Source: Adineta ricciae (Eukaryota; Rotifera; Eurotatoria; Adinetida; Adinetidae). From it: 64,000 nucleotides of DNA. Every line of letters begins with the position of its first letter. Position 1 is the stretch's first letter. The notes below the pieces were generated by a model that was not told the DNA's origin, ran no database searches, and saw nothing but the letters and a program-made list of their open reading frames with translations. The stretch lies in NCBI GenBank assembly GCA_905250025.1, contig CAJNOJ010000472.1:1-64000 (forward strand), in the 5' to 3' direction. Positions 25,945-35,972 of the stretch are shown here, one piece after another. The position numbers and the translations under genes are program-made.

Positions 25945-28785
25945 ATGACGAATTCTTCTCCAAGAGAATCCAAAGAGGAAGAAAACAAAAGTAAACATGG
26001 TCAAGACAATCAATCTTTTGCAGCTGATAATTCGCTAGAGGAGACAGTCTCCATCGATCCTGATAATGTCCGTGTAGCCTTTCGACGTGATAGTATCGCA
26101 GTTGAAGTCGATCAACGACAGGACTCAGCTGCAACATTGGGAATTAATGACAATGAACAATCACCGTACGAAGAAGTAGCTGCAAATGTATCCAATAAAG
26201 ATGATCCATCGATTCCTGCTCTAACGTTTCGTTCGTGGTTTCTTGGCATTGCATTTACAGCGGCCATTGCGTTTGTGAATCAGTTTTTCTGGTATCGAAC
26301 GTCACCCTTAGTCATCGGTGTACTTGTTGCTCAATTACTTTCACATCTGGCTGGCAAAGCTCTCGAAAAGATTTTACCGAAGAAAAACATCAAAATTTTT
26401 CGATGGACCTTCAGTCTCAATCCTGGTCCATTCACTGTCAAAGAACATTGTATCATTACAACCATGGCTAGCACGGGAGTTGTAAGTTTCCAGTGTGTTC
26501 TGATATGAAGCATTGCATTTGTTTTCCCATTATTGACTATCATAGGGTACGGCCTATGCTATTGATGTTGTTACCATTCAACGACTGTTTTACAAACGAG
26601 TGATTCATCCAGGTTTCGGTATCATATTTGTAGTCACTTCACAGATTATAGGATATGGAATGGCAGGTATAATGAGAAAATTTCTGGTGTGGCCAGCAGC
26701 GATGATTTGGCCAGCTAATCTTGTGAATTGTGCACTTTTTCAAACATTACACAAAGAAGATAAAAATGAAGAAAAAACGGAAGACGACAAATCACGCTGG
26801 AAAATATCACGTTTGCGATTCTTTTTCATCGCATTTTTTTGTCAATTTCTTTACTATTGGCTTCCCGGGTACATCTTTCCCGTTCTATCGCTTTTTTCGT
26901 GGATATGCATGATCAAGCCCGACAGTATTATTCTATCACAATTGACAGGTATCAATGGTCTTGGTATTGGTTCAATCGAATTAGATTGGAATGCATGGGT
27001 GTCATTTCTTGGTTCACCGATTATTGTACCTTTTTGGTAATAGTCAAATTAGAATATGCACAGCAGTTATTTTATTTTATTCTCAATCTTTAGGGCACAG
27101 ATGAATATTCTCGTTGGATTTGTTATTCTAGCATGGATCATAGCACCAGCATCTTACTATTCTAATCTCTGGAATGCAAAAGTTTTGCCTATCTTTAGTC
27201 AACGAGTATTCAGCACTGATGGATACATCTACAATATCACAGCTGTGTTAAAGCTTGACTTACGTTTGAATGAAACTGCTTATGAACAATATGGTTGGAT
27301 ATATTTGTTTTCTTTTTCGTTGATTTGACTTAGAAATTCGTAGGTGAAATTCGAATGACACCGATCTTTGCGTTCGCTTATGGAATCTCATTTGCTGCCA
27401 TAGCAGCAGTCATTGTACATACAGTACTTTATGAAGGTAATGAACACTACTCAATTTTTCTCATACGAATGATGATGTATTTGCAAAAAAGGCAAGACAA
27501 TCGTCAAACAATTTCGATCATCGTTAAAAGACAATGCTGGAGATATCCATGCGAAATTAATGTCTCGCTACAAAGAAGCACCGGAATGGTGGTACACAAT
27601 TCTATTTCTCCTAGCATTTGTCTTAGCTGCCATTGTTTGTCATTTTGGAGAATTAATGCCATGGTACTTTCTCTTCGGTAAATATAGATATGAAATATAT
27701 TTCCAGCGTGTTGGGAACGATTGTTTTACTGTAGTTGCTGTCGCTACTGCCTTTTTCTTTCTTTTACCAACTGGTATTGTTGCGGCCGTAACAAATCAAG
27801 CTATAGGTATGAAAAGATTTCTATTATATATTACAGAATTCATATGATTACTCGAATTCGTCTGTGTAGGACTCAATGTAATAACCGAGTTCATTGCTGG
27901 TGTTGCCATACCTGGTGATCCACTAGCTAATGTAACATTTAAAACGTATGGATATATCAGCCAGAATCAAGCATTACTACTTATTTCAGATTTGAAATTA
28001 GGTCATTATATGAAAGTAAGAATTCAAAGTTTGTTGTTCTTTTTTGAAAAATTTCTTCCATTTCATTAAATAAATTCTCATCAAGATTCCTCCTCGTGCT
28101 ATGTTTATTACACAACTACTTGGTACGATTATTGCTGGTGTGGTCAATTTCGTTACTGCTGATTATCTGCTCCGTTCTGTACCACATATATGTACGCCAG
28201 AGAATCCACAATGGACATGTCCTGGTGCAAACACATTCTTTAGTGCATCGATTATTTGGGGAGCGATCGGTAAGTAGAAATTGTAAATGAATTTAGTTGA
28301 AGTAATCGCTTCTCTTAGGTCCGGTGAAGATGTTTGGACCTGGATCAACTTACTCATCTCTTTTATATGGGTTTCTCATTGGCGCCATTCTTCCCGTTCC
28401 TGTCTGGTTATTAATGAAAAAATTTCCTCATATTAAGTGGCTCAAACATATTCATTTTCCGATTATGTTATCAGCTACAGCAATTATGCCTCCTGCTCCA
28501 CCTGGTAACTTTCCTTCATGGTTATTAGTTGGTTTTATTTTTAACTTTATCCTCGCTCGTTATGCACGTACATGGTGGACACGTTATGCTTATGTCTTTT
28601 CTGCAGCGATGGACTGTGGAGTTGCAATTGGTATTCTAATTATATTTTTCGCTTTACAAAATAATAGAATAGAGTTTCCAACTTGGTGGGGTACTGGTGG
28701 ACCGACTGGAGATGGTTGCCCATTATCCCATGCAAACTACTACGGAGTCATTCCAACGGATAGACCAATTGTTAGTAACAGTTAG
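25945..28785 (+). CDS. OPT-family oligopeptide transporter
   Basis: OPT proteins are proton-coupled importers of small peptides, glutathione or metal chelates, with 12-16 membrane helices. They are known from fungi, plants, protists and bacteria, and are normally absent from animals. The protein has a soluble, acidic N-terminus of ~90 residues and then many hydrophobic helices. It carries the family hallmark SLNPGPFTVKEHCIITTMAS and then IWPANLVNCALFQTLH, both diagnostic of the eukaryotic OPT (PTR2-type) clade. The C-terminus has PTWWGTGGPTGDGCPLSHA, also typical. About ten exons are joined by short GT...AG introns of local style, so the gene is integrated and not contamination. No stop or frameshift interrupts it. 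Total is about 750 residues. Its substrate cannot be read from sequence. Horizontal acquisition, probably from a fungus- or plant-like donor, is inferred. Confidence 0.9.
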
Positions 28786-28810
28786 ATTCTTGTTTCCTTT
28801 TCTGTGAATA

Positions 28811-28825
28811 TTTATTTGAAATAAA
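28811..28825. terminator. Back-to-back polyadenylation signals
   Basis: AATAAA on the plus strand (28820-28825) would serve the OPT gene and TTTATT (28811-28816), which is AATAAA on the minus strand, would serve the TOM6-like gene. The two stops are only 54 bp apart, so the two 3' UTRs must be tiny or overlap. Confidence 0.55.
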
Positions 28826-28839
28826 AACAAATAATGTCT

Positions 28840-29043
28840 CTATTCCATTGGGAGTAAATCATTTCCTGCTAGGTCGCGTATTAGATAAACGGCAACGCCA
28901 AAGAAAGCAACGCTTTTAACCACATCCCATTTAGCTTGATTATAGTAGAAAGTTTTCACATAATCCCACTTGGATGGTGATGTATTCGCACGAGCTGCAC
29001 CGGCTCGACGAGCTGCCGAACTGCCTTCACCCGGAATAAACAT
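28840..29043 (-). CDS. TOMM6: Small mitochondrial membrane protein, TOM6-like
   Basis: This is a 67-residue protein with a small-residue-rich N-terminus and one C-terminal hydrophobic helix (VVKSVAFFGVAVYLIRDLAG), ending NDLLPME. The arrangement resembles metazoan TOM6, a small subunit that stabilises the TOM import pore of the outer mitochondrial membrane: a Trp/Tyr-containing stretch, an amphipathic Lys-rich turn, one helix, then an Asn/Asp-Leu-Leu/Met-Pro tail. I chose ATG 29043 over the longer frame from 29085. A strong splice acceptor (CCTCGTTTTAG) lies 5 nt before it, making the upstream part intron or outron. The family match rests on overall pattern and is moderate. Any small single-pass mitochondrial protein is an alternative. 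Confidence 0.55.
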   Translation of the reverse strand: MFIPGEGSSAARRAGAARANTSPSKWDYVKTFYYNQAKWDVVKSVAFFGVAVYLIRDLAGNDLLPME

Positions 29044-29356
29044 GTTATCTAAAACGAGGACTAGAATATCATCTGTTGTCTTCATGTCAGTAAAAGAGAA
29101 AAAGAAGATTGTTTGACCACACCAAATATTTTATATTTACAAACCAAAATGTCTAATAAAGTATATCATTCAAACAAGGAAAGCATAACTACAAAAAAAC
29201 AAACACAAATTTTCTCTTGACTTAACATTGAAATACAAACAACATGAGATTAATGCACGTACATTGAGAGTTAGATACGAATTTTTAAAATTCGATTTTG
29301 CACATCTAATAATACAATATGTAAATATATATATACAAAAAAGAAAAACACATATA
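29044..29356. other. Short intergenic gap
   Basis: About 310 bp between the C5orf22 homolog stop and the TOM6-like start, both on the minus strand. AT-rich with a TATATATATA run near 29325-29336. No gene is seen. Confidence 0.4.
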
Positions 29357-31169
29357 TTAATCTAAGATAGGAGATGCTTCCGAAAGTGATGATGGTGACA
29401 TTGCTTTAGTTATTTCGCCTGGTGAAAGATGTCCTCGGGAAGGAGATGGAGCAGACGGTGATGGCGAAAGTCTATTGTCCGTATTTAAGGGTGGCGATAG
29501 ATCGCGATCCATATCTTTTTTGAAAGCAAGATGTTTCGAATTGGTGATTTCATTGGTAAGAGGTTTGTCATTGATATGAGGCACCCGATTGGCCAAACCA
29601 TTGGGTGGTGGTGGTAGTGGTGGAGATGAACTATTGTCATCATCAGAAATAATCATCGATCGTCGATCTTTGCTTTTCTCTGCATCGTACTCATCGCTCG
29701 TCAATAAACTTTTACCAATGGTTTCATCGATTTTGTATAAAAGATGAATTTTTTTCTCTACATATTGCTGAATTAAATCGGCTTGTTCTGAAGAACAATA
29801 ACCATCGTCAACACATCTACAACGAAAATTAAGCGTTATATTTCTCGAAGCCTTCTCTTTTACCTGGAGATTGTCACAAGAATCGGATCTTTTTTGACTG
29901 ATTGTAAAATTTTCGCCATCGCTTCCGTCAAATAAATAATCATTTCTTCCGAAGACACGTGCAATGGTGGTCTTGTATCGGCCAAATGCATACCGTAATT
30001 ATGAACGGCTCGCCAATCTAGTTTCTTATATCGAATAATACTAATCAATGCCGATAGATATGGATTTCTACAATAAACAAACTGATTATTTTTTTCTCAA
30101 AACAAGTTGATCACGTTACTCGATAATGATCGGTTGATCTAATCTTGGATTAGTTAGATATTCTTGCATTAATGTATGAATTTGTTCCAGAGCATTTTCA
30201 CGCGCTGCCATATAACGTTGAATTTCAATATCCGAATGGTCATGCACAATACGTGTGTAGACATAACGAAGAATTTCGTATTCATTCTCGTCAAATAGTT
30301 TGCGTATATAATCGTCAGTGGAGAAAAATGAGAGATCGATATCGATGAGAAATTGTCTCGTTTCCAGCAATTGATCAATTAATGTTGCATCAAGTGCATA
30401 AACACGACGTTTGCCTGAATCACCTTTGTGATTGAGATCATTCGAAGATAATTTACTCTTTTTCTGATTATCAGCATCGAGACTTTCACTGCCACTATCA
30501 TGATCATAGATAGGCGTATGAGATTTCTCAATTGTTGTCGAATAATTCTTTGCCAAACCAGCTGTTGAAACATACACATCAACCTTATGAATATTCGTCA
30601 ATTTGTCACTTGATGAATAAACGCAATTCGATGTAAAATAGGCATTGGTTGAACAAACTCTACAAGAATATAGATAACATTTATTTCTGTATATAGAACA
30701 CACGAACTTACTTCAATACTCCTGTCTCTTGGCATTTGCCAACTTGTAATTGGTATTTGCCATCTTGAAACTGATGTGCCCATGGTGGCTTGAACCAAAA
30801 TATTTTCGTTATATAACCCCGATAAACAGCTGGAAGAATCCAACATTGATTATTAATTGCCCTATACACACGAAATTCTCGTTTAATATCAAAGAGAAAT
30901 TCATTCGACATACTCGACAAGATGATCCAATGTTTGAATTTCATCCGCTTTGACCTTCTTTGGCGTTAATAAATCTGCATAACTATCAAATCGTACTAGC
31001 GCAATGTCTTCGCCTTCTTTGAAATTAACGCCAATATCACGAATTAGTATTGGAAGAACCTTAGAACAAAACATCAAATGGATAAGATACTTTTTCTGAA
31101 AATGTATTGTCTTACTTCATTGTTATTTTCAACAATTTCAACTTTCAGTTTATCGTGAATTCCGACCAT
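29357..31169 (-). CDS. C5orf22: UPF0489 family protein, C5orf22 homolog
   Basis: The exons join in phase as follows: MVGIHDKLKVEIVENNNE, then VLPILIRDIG...ALVRFDSYADLLTP...LDHLVE, then AINNQCWILPAVYRGYITKI with FWFKPPWAHQF, then VCSTNAYFTSN onward. This order matches C5orf22: EVLPF.., HFDSHPDLL, NWIMPAVY, WFHPTWAQQ and VTSTDHYF. Later blocks include FLIDIDLSFFS and PILVTISR followed by VDDGYCSSEQADLIQ, again diagnostic. The C-terminal ~110 residues (29.36-29.70 kb) are Ser/Pro/Asp-rich and disordered. The function of this family is not established. Its fold has been likened to ureohydrolase-type metalloenzymes. Two residues expected in such a site differ here: HFDSH is RFDSY and DIDLDFF is DIDLSFF. 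It sits downstream of YPEL5 on the same strand with a 111-bp gap that contains an acceptor-like TCTATTTCAG. Confidence 0.85.
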
Positions 31170-31280
31170 TACATCTCAAATTAATCAAATTATATTCAAT
31201 CTGAAATAGACAAAGTTTTACTCGCACTGAAATGTCTCTTTTTTTCATCTACAAAATCAAAAACTAAAATGTTCACGTGC

Positions 31281-31682
31281 TCAAAAGCCATCACTTTCAT
31301 TAATCAATGCACGTTCGAGAATAACTCGTCCTTCTTTGTAACGTTGAGATTCTTCCGTGGCAAATTCGTACATCCAGCCGAGTTTAGCATCGCATTTCTT
31401 ACAACATACATCTCGTACGAAATGTCGACCTGTCAGCATCATCTAATGAGAATGAATTACATGCAAAAGTTTCAGAAATCCAAAAGTAATGCCATTGAAC
31501 TTTACTCGCTCCTGTACAGCACTTTGTTTGGTATTTACAACCCGACTGAAAAGGAATGCTCGGCCAGTTGCACCTGTGAATCGTGTTGAAACTAATTCAT
31601 TGCGATTTGTTAATGGTGTATCACAATGAGCACACGAAAAGATGCGTTGTCCGCCGAGATGTTCTAAAAATACACGTCCCAT
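31281..31682 (-). CDS. YPEL5: Yippee-like protein 5
   Basis: YPEL5 is a small zinc-binding protein associated with the CTLH (GID) ubiquitin ligase complex and with centrosome and spindle. Exon 1 (31506-31682) begins [20 protein letters not shown] and contains the invariant [15 protein letters not shown] 63-nt intron (31443-31505) separates it in phase 0 from exon 2 (31281-31442), which begins [17 protein letters not shown] and contains [19 protein letters not shown]. The two CxxC pairs that bind zinc are intact. The protein has 112 residues, slightly shorter than vertebrate YPEL5 (121), because the tail ends soon after [11 protein letters not shown]. The start lies only 2 bp after the stop of the upstream LINS-like gene. 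Confidence 0.95.
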
Positions 31683-31684
31683 AT

Positions 31685-32641
31685 CTACAATAGACTGAAG
31701 GCGTTTAGTAATGGTTTGATATTATAAGGAAATAGAGATTTTTCATGAGCATTTTTTAGTTGTTCATGAAACTGTTTCATCGTTGTTAATAATTGATTGT
31801 AATTTTCATTCTCTATTTGAGATTTGAACTCATCACGATTAGCTGCGAAATATTTAATCAAACGAAGGATAAATATGAGAAATTTTTCTCCAGTTTCAGG
31901 AGTTAGCAGCCAATTCAACATTGTATCAACGTCATAATCAATATAGTGTAATAGATCATTGAAAAGATTTGGAATGGTAAATAAACATTGAAGAGACATA
32001 TTTCGATTAATTTGAAATAAGATTTGACAAAGGTCAATTAGTTCGTCATCGTCGAAATCATTCGATTTGAAATATTCGAGAAGTGTTCGTTGATACAATT
32101 CATTCAATCGAGATTGGAGTTGATTATCACCCGTCGTTAAAACTCGATTTTCTAACACGATCATGATTGAACTATCCATCTGATGATAATTGTCTAAAAT
32201 ATCGTTAGTCGATGGAAGAACTTTTCGTAAATCGTGTTCGTCAATGTCAGCAATGATTAAACGAAGAAGACGAACATATTTATATTTTAGATAAGGATCT
32301 TTGAGAGTTAATAGAGCTTGTGATAAATAACGTTGAAAAGATAGATTAACAAGTTTGTCTGGATAAAGGTAAACACATTGTTTTAAGATTAAGAGTAATG
32401 AACGAGTAATAAGATGATTTTCATTTAAAATACGTTCGATTGACTGATAAAGAAGACAATTCGAACTGATTGGATGAGAATCAACTCGAATTTTCTTCAA
32501 ATATCGACCGAGTGCCATCATCCATGCTGGATCACTCGTTTGGCTTGATTGAATTATCGATATATCATTAGACGAGCAAAGAAGTTCATAGAAAGTATTT
32601 TCACGATCGAATTCCAGACGACGCAATGATCTTTCACTCAT
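31685..32641 (-). CDS. LINS1: Lines homolog (LINS-like) protein
   Basis: A single uninterrupted exon encodes 318 residues, all-helical in appearance, from ATG at 32641. The C-terminal part contains a [20 protein letters not shown] block followed by a hydrophobic helix ([13 protein letters not shown]). This resembles the LINES C-terminal domain, where LLDWL followed by a hydrophobic leucine-rich run is typical. Vertebrate LINS1 is much longer (about 750 residues). The role of Lines in Drosophila segmentation and of human LINS1 in neurodevelopment is known, but the biochemistry is not. The lack of introns is unusual among its neighbours. The TAG stop (31685-31687) lies 2 bp from the YPEL5 start, which suggests co-transcription. 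Confidence 0.6.
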   Translation of the reverse strand: MSERSLRRLEFDRENTFYELLCSSNDISIIQSSQTSDPAWMMALGRYLKKIRVDSHPISSNCLLYQSIERILNENHLITRSLLLILKQCVYLYPDKLVNLSFQRYLSQALLTLKDPYLKYKYVRLLRLIIADIDEHDLRKVLPSTNDILDNYHQMDSSIMIVLENRVLTTGDNQLQSRLNELYQRTLLEYFKSNDFDDDELIDLCQILFQINRNMSLQCLFTIPNLFNDLLHYIDYDVDTMLNWLLTPETGEKFLIFILRLIKYFAANRDEFKSQIENENYNQLLTTMKQFHEQLKNAHEKSLFPYNIKPLLNAFSLL

Positions 32642-32886
32642 AACAATAGTTTCCGAATTATTTTACTACTATCTCATTGAGCGCAGCAATGAAAGGAAAT
32701 GAGACAGTGGAGAATAAACAAATAACTAACAAGGGTTTGTTTAAGGACCAATCATGAGTAGTGTGAAAAGAGATGTCGCTAATAAACGTATGTCAAAAGC
32801 TTTATTAATCCTTCAATGAATACGTCTACGAATCAGATAAAAACTAAAATCTGGACACTTTCATATATTCACGTAAAAAAAGCAAT

Positions 32887-33450
32887 TTATTGTTTCATTA
32901 TCGGATAACTTAATTGATAATTTTCCTGAAAAGCTTTCACAGATGGTGAAAATGGTGGTGATTGCTTGACTCCAAGATTGAGATCGTCAACTAACATTTG
33001 CGGTGTAAGAGATCGTGGAACTAATCCCAAGCGAATTAGCATGAGAAAAGCAATCTTTTGATTCTTATCAAATACTATCACTTGTTCTAAATAGAATGCT
33101 TTATCGTCCCATCCGTGAATTCTTGTGCGAATGTCATATCGATCGCCTAACTGTACACTTTGACGATATTGAGTTTGTAATGCACTAACTAGAACAGTTG
33201 CATCTTTCATGCCAGTTTTTCTTCTAGCTAAAACAGCATCCCATAAACCGTTTTCTAATAGCAGGGTAATTCGACCAAAATCGCATTGCCGTAAGTATCT
33301 CGCATTGTTCATGTGCCAGTTAGTATCAAGATCAGTTGTCCAACAACGACCTTTAATGATCGATTCATCGAGTAAGTGTTTCACTTTTCCACCTGATTTT
33401 GATCGCCAAAATAATGATGATGCACGAAAGAAATAACCTAAATCAAACAT
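32887..33450 (-). CDS. THEM6: THEM6-like hotdog-fold thioesterase family protein
   Basis: The protein has 187 residues in one exon from ATG at 33450. It starts with a short hydrophobic stretch and then a 4HBT-like hotdog domain: TTDLDTNWHMNNARYLRQ, DFGRITLLLENGLWDAVL, and YDIRTRIHGWDDKAFYLEQ. The DxxxHMNNxxY block and the RTRxxGWDDKAFYLE block are diagnostic of THEM6 (DSCD75). Vertebrate THEM6 is a thioesterase-superfamily protein of about 208 residues, anchored at the ER and linked to lipid homeostasis. The catalytic-type Asp before His-Met-Asn is present. The gene is intronless. Family assignment is strong; enzymatic activity is unproven for the family. Confidence 0.9.
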   Translation of the reverse strand: MFDLGYFFRASSLFWRSKSGGKVKHLLDESIIKGRCWTTDLDTNWHMNNARYLRQCDFGRITLLLENGLWDAVLARRKTGMKDATVLVSALQTQYRQSVQLGDRYDIRTRIHGWDDKAFYLEQVIVFDKNQKIAFLMLIRLGLVPRSLTPQMLVDDLNLGVKQSPPFSPSVKAFQENYQLSYPIMKQ

Positions 33451-34899
33451 GGTTTAATCTACGGTCTATCTGCTAGCGGTGCATGTGAAATATTGAAATT
33501 GTAATTTTATTGATTATTGCATATCACCAATGGACAACAAGGGGTCGCACGTCGACAGTATGAATAAACATCATTTTCTAAAAATGACTTATTCCTTGTA
33601 TGAAAAAATTTAGTTTATTGATTCTCACAACTGAACATAAATATCAATAGATTTGTTTCATTTTCATACAAGCACTGCGATACAAATCCATTCTGGTGTA
33701 TCTTCCTAAGTATTTGCTTTGTTGTTCTATTTCTGCTTGTGGGTTTATACCCATTGGTTTTGCAACTTTACTATCTGTACATATGTTACAAGAAGAACTG
33801 GTCTTGTCCAAAGGCAATTCAGGTAACACTCAGAATTATTCGAGTTTGTCATTAATGATTATTTTAACCAATGATTTGAAAAGAAATAGACAATTTTTAG
33901 GAAATTGATTTTCTATTTTAGACGAATGATATTCAAGAGAAAAGTGATTTCTTAACTGCGTGGAATGCTGAATTTATAAGAGACTTTTATCTTCATTTCG
34001 CCGACATAACGAAGAAATTATTATCTAGTAACCGATGAAAGTCAATTACATGATTTTTGTATCTTTTGTTTATTTGTTCGGGTAGAAAACTCAACATGTT
34101 AATTAAGTAATTGTTCTTCCAAATAAACATTAATATATCACATACTAGTCCATGAAGATTCATTGGAAGAATATGTTATATGGCAATTTCTTTCACAAAC
34201 ACCAAACGTTTACAAAAAATTTCGATGTGAACACAGTGAATAGTGATGGCATCGGAAATAAAGTACAGAAGGTGAAGCACAGCTGATGTTTTAAGAAGTT
34301 TTGTAGATAGCTAATCTTTATCTTATGAAAGTACAAGATCTGCATGGTCGAGTCCATCCAGAACGAGAATCCTAGTGTCGTCAGTGCAATTGGTTTGTTA
34401 TTTTCTTTTCCATACTATGATTAGAAGTGTGTAAAAAGTGAAGAAACATATTTCAAGGTATTCACAGTTTTCACAAGATCTGACGATGGTTGATGATTTT
34501 GAGAAAAAATCAAAGTTTGTTGAATATTGCTCTTTCTTTTGATGACTTCCATCGAGATCAATGCCGATGTTACATTTGAAAAGATTAAAATATGAATACA
34601 ATGACCGTCGTATACAAATCATGCAAGTTCTCTGTTAAATCAACAAACCTTGTAAATGCGAAATCAATTTGATCAACTGTGTTCTTTCCAATGATCGTCT
34701 TGTTCAGTGTTCATTTAGAATAAAATTCATTCTAGAAATAGTTCCAATTACTTAGTGCGAAGACTCTCTGGTAGTTATTAACATTTCAATTGATGAATAT
34801 CAATCTGTTTATTGGAACAGAGAAACTCATTGTTTGATATAAACATTCGTATGCGTATGAAGTAATGTTTATAGTGTCCAATGGTTATTTTATCACCAG
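33451..34899. other. Intergenic region with coding-like fragments
   Basis: No complete gene can be built. At 33922-34038 a plus-strand segment follows a good acceptor (TCTATTTTAG) and reads 38 codons to TGA (TNDIQEKSDFLTAWNAEFIR onward). At 33644-33829 a minus-strand frame has a protein-like composition (KYLGRYTRMDLYRSACMK). Neither joins in phase to a neighbour. They could be gene remnants or exons of a gene I failed to assemble. Confidence 0.35.
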
Positions 34900-35164
34900 T
34901 TAGCTGATCAAACATTCATTAACTTTTGCATTATCAATGCTACTTTTAGTATTACAACATTCTTCATCAATTTCATTCGCTAGTTTAATTAAGCACATAC
35001 TTTTCATCAACACGCTCGATTGTTTTATTGTAACAAATTAAGTTATGAAACCGGGGATGTTGCTGCTGCTGTTGTTGTTGATGTGAATGTTCATGTTCTT
35101 TCATTGTAGACGACGTATTTATGATAATTATGCTCATGTTGATCAGTGCAAATGAGACGAACAT
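34900..35164 (-). CDS. Possible small secreted cysteine-containing peptide
   Basis: A two-exon model (35052-35164 and 34900-34999, 52-nt GT...AG intron, phase 2) gives 70 residues. It begins with a signal-peptide-like MFVSFALINMSIIIINTSST. This is followed by a His/Gln-rich stretch with seven glutamines and then a mature-like segment with four cysteines (MCLIKLANEIDEECCNTKSS... NECLIS). The C...CC...C pattern vaguely recalls short hormone or insulin A-chain-like peptides, but one cysteine of that pattern is missing, so I do not assign a family. The intron has a weak donor (GTTTCA) and an acceptor without a pyrimidine tract. This is a tentative model. Confidence 0.3.
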
Positions 35165-35972
35165 CGATGGTGAGATGACACACACAATCTATGAAACAAT
35201 ATTATCAATGTAGCAAATTTTTCATATATTTTCTCCGCAAGATGCTTACATGCAATCTAAGAAACGATGAGATACCCATCTTGTTCACAAATAGTTCATA
35301 TGTTGATAAAAAAAGCAGTCGCTACATCAAACATCTATCTTTTTTGTTGTTTCTAAAAACATTCCTTCGAATTCGATGAAATAAATTCTCCACCAACTTT
35401 TAGCAAAAGGATTTGTATTTGATCGATTCTGGTGCTTTGCAAAAGAAAAATAAATTGTAAAATACTTTGTACATGATTGATCTGTAGGTAAAATCTCGAT
35501 GAATTAGATTCGACAAGAATCATTGCATCATTTTCAAAATAAATTCGATTAGTTTTAGTTAATTTTTTTTCAAATTTTCGTGTTTTCCGAATATCGAATT
35601 GAAACATCCGGAAATTGATCTGTAGATATTTTATTTACGATACGAACAAGCAATCATAAAAGACTTCTTCTCTCTCTCTCTCTTCGTTCATGTTGAATCT
35701 TTCTTGTCTCCAAGTAAATCCATCCATAGCAATAGAGACGGATTGAAATCTTTCAATTGGTTAATTAGAAGATTTTCTAAATTTCATCGTACAAATATTC
35801 TGTAAAAGACAGAAGACGATTTGGATGTAATTACATGCTTCTTTCTGAAACGGCGTTTTTAGTTGTACAAAAAAAAGGAGTATATCTCATTTTATTTTGC
35901 AATATGAAAAAGAAAGGAGAAAAAAGTAACTTTTTTTTTACAAAACAATAACTTCAATTGAGAAATTTTTGA
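35165..35972. other. Intergenic AT-rich region
   Basis: No gene is supported. It contains a CT dinucleotide tract (about 35669-35684), poly-A and poly-T runs near 35869-35938, and short frames of biased composition only. It would include the 3' end of the large disordered-protein gene that stops at 35973. Confidence 0.45.

Noticed and set aside
29043-29085. Longer N-terminus for the TOM6-like protein starting at 29085
   Set aside because: A strong splice acceptor lies 5 nt upstream of the ATG at 29043, so the upstream codons are probably intron or outron.
34900-34999. Calling the small cysteine peptide an insulin-like hormone
   Set aside because: The CC...C pattern lacks one A-chain cysteine, spacing is off by one, and no B-chain is present.
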